A stretch of 64,000 nt of DNA, taken from a virus. Location: positions 1 through 64,000 of the IMG/VR virus record IMGVR_UViG_3300042691_047443; one strand, 5' to 3'. Positions 57,377 through 64,000 of this stretch are shown here, piece after piece. A program made the translations under genes and the position numbers. Positions within the stretch are counted from its first letter, which is position 1. Each line of letters opens with the position of its first letter. The notes under the pieces were generated by a model, which saw only the letters and a list, made by a program, of their open reading frames with translations, was not told the DNA's origin and did not search any database.

Positions 57377-60300
57377 TTAATCTTCTTGCTTGGAATCTGA
57401 AATTTCCACCTGTTTGTTCATTGGCACTACTGAGTATATAGGCGCCCTATTGTAACCTTGCGAATCAAGACCCGGGCTGATGTCATGTATTGGCGAGAAT
57501 GAAATGGTGATCTTACAGGCCTTTGGCGCGACGCTGCCGTTTGTTTCCCAAGTGTACGTGAGCCAGTCAAAATTCATGCTCTCTATGACACCTGCAAGGC
57601 CCTTACCTGATGCAGATTTGAACGATTTTACGATTGCATTATTTTTTTCATCCAAAAATGACCCAAGGCCTTCAATCCTTGCTTTGTTACGTGCTTCCGG
57701 AGTCATCAGTTTTTGTGCGCGAGGAGTTAATCCAGAGATCCAGAGATCTCGTTCAAATAATATGTACACAGGTGGATTGGGAAAGGACTTTTCAAGGTCT
57801 TCATTCTTTTTACGAATTGCCTCCTGCTCCGAGGTCAGGACGTAGCCCTCTTTTTTCCAAAGTGCTTTATTTGCCCACGGAATCGTAAATGCCCACAACC
57901 ATTCCCCTTGCTGGATTACACCTTTCTTGGCGCTTGTTGGTACACCTTGCTGAGAAGCATCAAATTGAAATCTCTTTACTCTTTCAATTGGAACATTAAA
58001 CGATGGACGTTCCTTGAAAAAGTTAAGATCACCAGAAGAACGAAGGATTGAAGGCGAATATACGTCGCTTGTCAGTCCCGGTGCCAACCACTCTCCTTCA
58101 AGACGACGGCTGCGGACTACGATTTGACCTGTAGATAGGTTAAAAATTTTCTCTCCCGTATCTTCATACTTCTTTTTTGCTTCGGCCAACAAGGTGTTAG
58201 GGTTCGAAGTGGTTTGTTTTGGAGGTTCGTTTGTCGTTTCCTGACTTGTTTCAGTTACTTCAGCCTCTTTGTCAAATCTTGATTCAGGCAAATTTGCGCC
58301 GAACAAACGAGCAAGCGCAAATTTTGAGTAGTTGCTCTTAATGAGATCACCCAACCGAAGTCTGATGAGAGGCGTTGCGCCGACAAGTTGAGAAAAGGGT
58401 TGTATGAAACTGTAATTTGTTCCCACGTTGTGTCGACGGCCTTGCGTATACTGTGGATACATCAAAGTCGTCATTTTATTTATCTTTTCCCACATAAACT
58501 GGTAGTCTGATTCATTCGTGGAAACCACCACAAACGAGATGCCGATCTTTCTTTGGGTTCCTTTGTATATCCTCACTGGTTCGATTCTGCCTATTCCCTC
58601 TATCGATTCGTACGCCGTGGAAAAATCATCAGACAACGATTCAAGAAATGCGTGGAACGACACGATTTCATTTGTTCTCAGGTCGTGAAAATAAAATGGA
58701 ACGTATTCTGCGTCTAATCGTCTTTCCACGAAAGACACAGTCACATCGTCAAGAGATTTTGGTGGCACATCGTCGCCGTTCGGTATCCTCCCACTGATGG
58801 GACGAATGTATTTAACCCTGGAGAGGTCGTCCAACAGTTTGACCTGTGGGGTGTCCATTTGTGTTGCAACGTTACCAACAAACTCCTCAATATTTCTAGG
58901 AAGCAGTAAGGTGGCTATTGCCCTACTTGTTCCCATTGACAATCTGTTGGTTACGTTGCCGAACTTGTCGATCACACGTGGGAGATGTATTCTCGGAATT
59001 CCTGCCGATGCCTGTTCTGCTGCACTTTGCTCTTGAAAATAATATCGAGTAGCCAGGTCGTAATCGCCCTTGATGGCAGCAATCCTTATTGCTGCCATCA
59101 ACTTAGAGTTAGAGAGCTCCTCAATCAAATTTTTCATCTTATACAAAGATTCTGAAGGAGAACCTATCAGGTTTAAGCTAAAAAGACCTATCACCTGTTT
59201 TATCAATTTTATTCCCGACACGATTATCATCTTTATGTAAAAGACGACCTGGGCGACCCCAGAAATTCCGTTTATCGCAATTTCGCTCAAAGAATCAACT
59301 GAATCAGTCAGTCCACCGAGGCCCAAGGCGCTTTCAAAAATAAGCGAAGTGCCACGAACCACTGCCTCAGCCAGTGAAAATTGGGTGGGAGGTATTCCCA
59401 ACAGGTTCATCACCGGATTGATTTCTTGTGAACTTCCAAACTTCTTCCTGCTCGTTGTTGGCAAAAGACTCTCTTTCCCAAAGATGAGCAATAGGATCTG
59501 ATAGACCTCCTGAATGATTTCCACAACGACGTTGGACATGACGCTTGCCAACGCCAACATTGAGGTCGATGTAAATGTATTGATCACGTTGTTTACGTTT
59601 CCCCATGAAGCGTCATTGGTGACGTTCAGGTAGAACTCGTCTTTTAGGTCTAACTCAGATATCTCCTTGATGATCTCTTCGAGCTCTAAATCGACAAGAT
59701 CTACTGTTTGGCCTCGGGCTTGCTTTGCAAGCCACGACTTTTGCACCACGGCAGGATCATTTGCGGCCTGACTTGACACCACTGATTCACCGGTTGCTCG
59801 CAGTGAAAGCGCAGTTCCAATCTGGGCAAGACGACCCGCGGTAATGGCTCCATATCTTGGATGGTGAAACGTTGGATTGAACCGAACATCATCTTCAGTT
59901 TCAACGTTCACAACAGAGACTCCGTCCTGCTCAACCTTTGTTTTCTTCTTCTTCTTACCTTCGCCGCTGAAGGTCTGTGACCTGTCCGAAATTGACGCAA
60001 ACCGGTTATTTGCAAGGATCGCGTTTTGGTAACGAGTCATTGCTTGTTTCGGTTCATCCTTGAGAAGAGAATCTCCTGTCTGGGCATCGCGGCTTTCAAC
60101 CTGACTTTTGCCTTTTTTTACAACGTCCTTCAAGAGCGCCTCGGGAGTGTCTGAGGTCGCCGCAGTGGTGACCCATCCCCTGAGTGGACTGTCCGGAGAT
60201 TGCAGGTTTACGCCTGATAGATTACCTGCATCACGAGTGTGATAATTAGAATTTGTTGCACCCGGAGGTTGTATCTGCGGGGTTGTATTGTTTTCTCCGG

Positions 60301-60688
60301 TTATGCGAGTTTCTACGATCGAAGACACACCATCCACCGGGTATCGATTTACCTCTGTCTTTTTTCCAAGGTAATCAGCCAACGTTCTTTTTGTGTCCTT
60401 GCTCAGGTCTTTTGGCGTGTGATCAACGTTTACATTTCCTCCGCGAAGCGACAGGTCAAACGGCAGATCTGGGTCCTGTTGCCTCGCTGGATCACCCACG
60501 ATGTACGAATAAATCCCGGGTTTGGAGTTGTTTACATCCCCTGGACCGATGACCACACCACCCAACCCGGTGTCTATGCCAACGTAATCAGCGTCCACCC
60601 CGGGAGCCGGAAGAGGTGAAGCCTGAATTCCTGGTCTTGCTTGTCCCGGTGGTTGTGGCGTAAATGGTGGGGTCGGAGGTTGTGCCAT
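57377..60688 (-). CDS. large virion protein, probable baseplate (1103 aa)
   Basis: An unusual Pro/Gln-rich N-terminus (PPTPPFTPQPPGQARPG) and about 300 largely disordered residues are followed by a helical hydrophobic middle (residues 380-530) and a beta-rich C-terminal third (KGTQRKIGISFVVVSTNES; MNFDWLTYTWETNGSVAP). Directly follows the tape measure and a 79-aa gene, hence probably a tail or baseplate protein. No named homologue. Confidence 0.7.
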   Translation of the reverse strand: MAQPPTPPFTPQPPGQARPGIQASPLPAPGVDADYVGIDTGLGGVVIGPGDVNNSKPGIYSYIVGDPARQQDPDLPFDLSLRGGNVNVDHTPKDLSKDTKRTLADYLGKKTEVNRYPVDGVSSIVETRITGENNTTPQIQPPGATNSNYHTRDAGNLSGVNLQSPDSPLRGWVTTAATSDTPEALLKDVVKKGKSQVESRDAQTGDSLLKDEPKQAMTRYQNAILANNRFASISDRSQTFSGEGKKKKKTKVEQDGVSVVNVETEDDVRFNPTFHHPRYGAITAGRLAQIGTALSLRATGESVVSSQAANDPAVVQKSWLAKQARGQTVDLVDLELEEIIKEISELDLKDEFYLNVTNDASWGNVNNVINTFTSTSMLALASVMSNVVVEIIQEVYQILLLIFGKESLLPTTSRKKFGSSQEINPVMNLLGIPPTQFSLAEAVVRGTSLIFESALGLGGLTDSVDSLSEIAINGISGVAQVVFYIKMIIVSGIKLIKQVIGLFSLNLIGSPSESLYKMKNLIEELSNSKLMAAIRIAAIKGDYDLATRYYFQEQSAAEQASAGIPRIHLPRVIDKFGNVTNRLSMGTSRAIATLLLPRNIEEFVGNVATQMDTPQVKLLDDLSRVKYIRPISGRIPNGDDVPPKSLDDVTVSFVERRLDAEYVPFYFHDLRTNEIVSFHAFLESLSDDFSTAYESIEGIGRIEPVRIYKGTQRKIGISFVVVSTNESDYQFMWEKINKMTTLMYPQYTQGRRHNVGTNYSFIQPFSQLVGATPLIRLRLGDLIKSNYSKFALARLFGANLPESRFDKEAEVTETSQETTNEPPKQTTSNPNTLLAEAKKKYEDTGEKIFNLSTGQIVVRSRRLEGEWLAPGLTSDVYSPSILRSSGDLNFFKERPSFNVPIERVKRFQFDASQQGVPTSAKKGVIQQGEWLWAFTIPWANKALWKKEGYVLTSEQEAIRKKNEDLEKSFPNPPVYILFERDLWISGLTPRAQKLMTPEARNKARIEGLGSFLDEKNNAIVKSFKSASGKGLAGVIESMNFDWLTYTWETNGSVAPKACKITISFSPIHDISPGLDSQGYNRAPIYSVVPMNKQVEISDSKQED

Positions 60689-60709
60689 CTGTCATAATCC
60701 TATCTGAAG

Positions 60710-60949
60710 TCATGCGTTATTCTTAAGTATCGGCCATACATCCTTTGCGACTCTTGACAATTCATTGCGGACACCGACATCGGTCTTGATCTTGTCTAAG
60801 AACGTCTCGAGGCTCACAATAACGTCCAAAAATTCACCTTGGATCATACCTTCGATATTTTTTCTTTCGCCTTCTGGCGCTTTTTCTATGGCCTTTAGAT
60901 AAGTCTCGCCTTTGAGCATACTGGCGATTATTTCTTCCCTGGATCTCAT
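60710..60949 (-). CDS. small tail-region protein (79 aa)
   Basis: GGAGG lies seven bases before the ATG at 60949, overlapping the tape-measure end. Helical and acidic (REEIIASMLKGETYLKAIEK). It may be a tail assembly factor, judged by position only. Confidence 0.6.
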   Translation of the reverse strand: MRSREEIIASMLKGETYLKAIEKAPEGERKNIEGMIQGEFLDVIVSLETFLDKIKTDVGVRNELSRVAKDVWPILKNNA

Positions 60950-60950
60950 C

Positions 60951-63900
60951 TCATACCTCCGGTGTTGCTCCTGACGCCTGCAGACCAAAAGTCCTCGGCA
61001 GGCCGCTCGCTGTCGTTGCTGGGAACGGTGGTGGATTTCCCTCGTGCGGGATCGCAGAGGCAACCTTTGTCTTCTCTCCTCCTTGCTCGCCACCCGCCAA
61101 GAGGTTAATGTAGTCACGTATTATCGATTTCTTCCTGATGAGGATTGCACGTTCAAGCTCTGATGCAAGCATCTCCACGTGAACCTCAAGGTTGATCTGC
61201 AGTTGCTTATTCTTGATGACAAGGTCGTTCTTCCCACCGACACCCATGTTCTCAGCCAGTGATTTCAGGCGAGTCTTGATGTTTACCGTCCCCAGCTGAT
61301 CAGGGGCCAAGGCTTCATTCATGCTGTTGATAGAGCGCACCAAGTTGGTGACGGCATCCATCGTGCCTTGGGCGACGCCCTTGCTCATTGCGCTCTCTAC
61401 CTTTGCGAAGGACCGTTGTACCTTCACCAAAGAACCGGCAAGTTTGTCGAAATCAGATATCGCAGAATTCAGCGTTGCATAGTCGATGTTTTTTAACGCC
61501 GTGGTGAGTTCGGAAAGCTGGTTCTTACCGTCTTCGCCGACAAACCCCTTGGTCAATCCTCCCAAGGCAAGGGCAATCGAGGAAAACTTTTCAGGTGCAC
61601 CACTGAACCCAGCGGTGTCAATCTTGATGATGCTTTCAATTGATGATGCGGCATTCGCAAGGGACTCAGAAAACTTTGCCAGTCTTTCCATCATCTTGGT
61701 GCTGTTGGTCTTACCAAGAGAATCTCCAAGAGAATCTATGTGTCCCACGATATTTTCAACTGACTGCCCTATTCCCCCATTGCCCTTTCCAAGAATGACA
61801 TCAAGGGCCGACATTCCACTGCTCAAACCTTCTTGAAATGTCGGTTCATCGGCCTTCACAGTGTTGATTTTCGCACCGAAATCCCTGAGGCCGGTGAATG
61901 AATCCGAGAGTTTCTTCAGGTTTTCGAAGAACGTAGTGAGTTTTCCGGTGATCTTGGACAAGGACGTACTGCGGCCTTTCGTCAGGAAATCGTAGACCTT
62001 CTCCACTTTGTTCATCAGAGGAGGGAGGTACCCGCCGTTTGGACCTTCGATCATGCTTCCCATGATCTGTGTGATCCTCAAAATGGCGTCTCCCATGTCG
62101 AATTCCTTGATAACGATGTTTCCCTTGCTGTCCTTGGTCTCATCGAGGCTCCTCACGGCAGCGGCAAGTTCAGGCACCGCCTTCAACAGATTAAAGAGCC
62201 CAACCACTGTCTTCACCTTCTTGTCAAAGGTCTCACCGGCCTTGCCTGAAGGCATGGTGTCAGCAACACGCTGAACGCCTTCTACGAGGGACCCAAAGAG
62301 TGGGCCAATCTCACGTAAAATTTCAGTCAGCGTAGGCGCATTTGATGTGATATTGACAACGTTGCCCACGGCACCCTTGTCTATCTTCACTGACGGAACC
62401 TTTGCGCCCTGGTTGATCGCCGAACTAAGATCACCCACAGCCTTCAATATCTCCCCGATGCTGCCCATGGCGTTCAACTTGTCGACCGGTACGTCCTTCA
62501 CGTAATAAAGCAGGTCTTCGATCAGCCCTCCTGCCAACGTGCTAACCAATGATCTGATCCGTGGTAGGTATTCCTTGAAAAACTGTGTCACGCCCTCGAT
62601 GTCGAGCTTTTGGTTACCGTCTTTATCGGTGACCTTGAAGGCGTTTATCACCTCTGGGTTCGGTGATATGGCTTGCAATAAACTGGCTATTCCACTGAAC
62701 AATCCTCCTATGGCCTGTATCTTCTCAGGCGGCGGTAGAGGCTGTTCCAACATGCCCGAAACAGCATCGATCGAATAGCGGATGAGTTGCCGTAACGACC
62801 CGGTCATGGTCTTCATGGTCTCGTTGACGCCATCAACGAGTTCAGGAACGCTGGGCCCAAACATTGCCTCCGTTGCTTTGAAGAACTCGGGCGATGGAGT
62901 CAACGCCTTAGCCAGCTCTCCTACGGACCCGAGGACGCCGCTAAAAACACCAGCAGCTTCACCCATACCCTCAACGTTAAGATCCTTGATGGCGTTGATC
63001 ACGACCTCAACTATTCCAATAATTCCGTTGCCACCGCGTTCACCTATCAACATCTCAATAAATTCAGTCGCTTTGTTAATCTTCTTTGCAAAAGAGGTGC
63101 CCTGGATTATGTCACCCAGGCCTGGCGTCATCAATTCCATGATGCTGGCGATTGAATCAATCAGACTGCCAATGGACGACATCACCTTGACAAATACATC
63201 TGCCTTCGGTCCGATGTCGTCTGAAACATCTAGTTTATTGAGATCCTTTATGATCGTCATTGCAACTTCAGAGAGAGAGTACGTCGCGACCCCCAGGGCG
63301 GCAAATCCAGCCAACATGAATGGCAGCGCAAATGTTGCGGCGGCACCGACAATCACAGAAGCCAACAGGACAGGTACCATGATGAGGAATACGATCGCGA
63401 GTGACTCCAACATCGAGGTGTAAGCATTTACGATTTCCGGATCTATCTTCACCTCTTGTAAGGATTCAACGATGTTGATACCGATTTCGCTCAAGGCCCA
63501 AACGACGGCAGTGATCGCCGCGAGGCCGATGAGCACCTTGCCAATACCACCAGCTGATAAGCCGGATAGGCCCTCCATGCTCTTCATTACGAGAGAGGCG
63601 GCGAGTGAAACCGCACCGAGCAGAGCGGCGGCGATCCCGACCTCTTCAAGCGTGAATCCAGCCTCTGTGACAGATTGCAGGAGAGCATAGCCCACGAAGC
63701 TCAACGCAGCAATAGCGAGGGTCACGCCGACCAAAGCGCCAGCCATAGTCTTCCAGTCGACATCTTTCACATTTTCCATCATCAATCCCAGCGCACCCGC
63801 TGCCAGCGTCATCGCCCCTATCAAGGCTGCGGCCACCCCGATCTCTTCGATCTTGTAGTCCTTGACCATCTCTACGATTTTTGACCCTGCGAGGCCTAAA

Positions 63901-64000
63901 AGATATATGCCGAGTGCAAGTGAAGGCAGGATTCCCAAAAGGGCACCCCACGAGATGTCCTTGATCTTGTCGTACATCCCCCCGAACGCTATCGCGATGG
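60951..64000 (-). CDS. tape measure protein (C-terminal part)
   Basis: Open at the right edge, so the N-terminus lies outside the window; over 1010 residues are visible. Several long hydrophobic helices (GVTLAIAALSFVGYALL, ALIGAMTLAAGALGLMM, FLIMVPVLLASVIVGAAA) alternate with long amphipathic helices with regular Gly/Ser breaks, which is characteristic of tape-measure proteins that set tail length and enter the cell membrane. The last 60 residues are Pro/Gly-rich. Confidence 0.88.
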   Translation of the reverse strand, partial: IAIAFGGMYDKIKDISWGALLGILPSLALGIYLLGLAGSKIVEMVKDYKIEEIGVAAALIGAMTLAAGALGLMMENVKDVDWKTMAGALVGVTLAIAALSFVGYALLQSVTEAGFTLEEVGIAAALLGAVSLAASLVMKSMEGLSGLSAGGIGKVLIGLAAITAVVWALSEIGINIVESLQEVKIDPEIVNAYTSMLESLAIVFLIMVPVLLASVIVGAAATFALPFMLAGFAALGVATYSLSEVAMTIIKDLNKLDVSDDIGPKADVFVKVMSSIGSLIDSIASIMELMTPGLGDIIQGTSFAKKINKATEFIEMLIGERGGNGIIGIVEVVINAIKDLNVEGMGEAAGVFSGVLGSVGELAKALTPSPEFFKATEAMFGPSVPELVDGVNETMKTMTGSLRQLIRYSIDAVSGMLEQPLPPPEKIQAIGGLFSGIASLLQAISPNPEVINAFKVTDKDGNQKLDIEGVTQFFKEYLPRIRSLVSTLAGGLIEDLLYYVKDVPVDKLNAMGSIGEILKAVGDLSSAINQGAKVPSVKIDKGAVGNVVNITSNAPTLTEILREIGPLFGSLVEGVQRVADTMPSGKAGETFDKKVKTVVGLFNLLKAVPELAAAVRSLDETKDSKGNIVIKEFDMGDAILRITQIMGSMIEGPNGGYLPPLMNKVEKVYDFLTKGRSTSLSKITGKLTTFFENLKKLSDSFTGLRDFGAKINTVKADEPTFQEGLSSGMSALDVILGKGNGGIGQSVENIVGHIDSLGDSLGKTNSTKMMERLAKFSESLANAASSIESIIKIDTAGFSGAPEKFSSIALALGGLTKGFVGEDGKNQLSELTTALKNIDYATLNSAISDFDKLAGSLVKVQRSFAKVESAMSKGVAQGTMDAVTNLVRSINSMNEALAPDQLGTVNIKTRLKSLAENMGVGGKNDLVIKNKQLQINLEVHVEMLASELERAILIRKKSIIRDYINLLAGGEQGGEKTKVASAIPHEGNPPPFPATTASGLPRTFGLQASGATPEV

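Noticed and set aside
1-64000. Prophage or plasmid origin, tRNA genes, rRNA or CRISPR array
   Set aside because: No integrase, attachment repeat, replication initiator of plasmids, tRNA-like cloverleaf or regular direct repeats were recognised; intergenic gaps are nearly all under 80 bases.

Overview
The window is one arm of a large tailed bacteriophage genome, most likely a contractile-tailed (myovirus-type) phage of an aquatic Gram-negative host. The evidence is a tape-measure gene and baseplate genes at the right edge, a T4-style replication set (gp32-like single-strand binding protein, RecA/UvsX-type recombinase, DnaB/gp41-type helicase, RNase H-type 5' nuclease), a complete nucleotide-metabolism set, almost wall-to-wall coding, and about 90 genes nearly all on the minus strand with stop/start overlaps. 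No integrase, rRNA, tRNA or CRISPR array was seen. The host assignment is inference only.

Layout, left to right (most transcription runs right to left). 1-2953: a tandem run of very small proteins, most starting with a G-D-L-V-R phrase and probably SH3-like barrels, interrupted by a mannose-isomerase-type cupin. 2999-6725: a pentapeptide-repeat protein and a divergent pair of probable virion proteins. 6726-11930: a mismatch-type DNA glycosylase, a BCS1-like AAA+ ATPase, a membrane metallopeptidase, a 5' nuclease and small unknowns. 11927-21450: mostly unknown proteins mixed with Nudix, a pterin-dehydratase-like protein, a nitrilase, a membrane/coiled-coil group that may be the lysis cassette, and an Fe/Mn superoxide dismutase. 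21459-30029: dCMP deaminase, thymidine kinase, phosphoesterase, an RNA-ligase/adenylyltransferase fusion, a pol-beta-type nucleotidyltransferase, an HslV-like Ntn hydrolase, a dCMP-hydroxymethylase-like enzyme, a sugar epimerase, a glycosyltransferase and a dNMP-kinase-like protein. 30049-35531: FmdB zinc ribbon, a full-length DnaE-type polymerase and a UDP-glucuronate decarboxylase. 35606-42069: Dps-like ferritin, HEAT-like protein, HNH nuclease, DNA methyltransferase, Hsp20, all-alpha NTP pyrophosphatase, ThyX. 42083-53793: NrdA/NrdB, helicase, 5' nuclease, dUTPase, RecA, gp32-like protein, HD phosphohydrolase and a short family-A DNA polymerase. 53831-64000: baseplate proteins and the tape measure.

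How the genes may work together. ThyX makes dTMP, so the second thymidylate-synthase-family enzyme (26366-27130) is free for another job. Its substrate-selecting residue is Asp, as in T4 dCMP hydroxymethylase. With the dNMP-kinase-like protein, the all-alpha pyrophosphatase, a UDP-glucuronate decarboxylase, a UDP-sugar 4-epimerase and a GT-B glycosyltransferase this suggests a pathway that replaces cytosine by a pentosylated (xylosyl or arabinosyl) hydroxymethylcytosine. That is a hypothesis.

Two genome-wide patterns stand out. First, about ten genes lacking a Shine-Dalgarno sequence have a TAnnnT box 6-7 bases before the start codon, as expected for leaderless mRNAs. Second, a dozen or more otherwise unrelated proteins begin with a similar amphipathic helix ending in I/L-x-E, reminiscent of T4 capsid-targeting leaders cut by the prohead protease.
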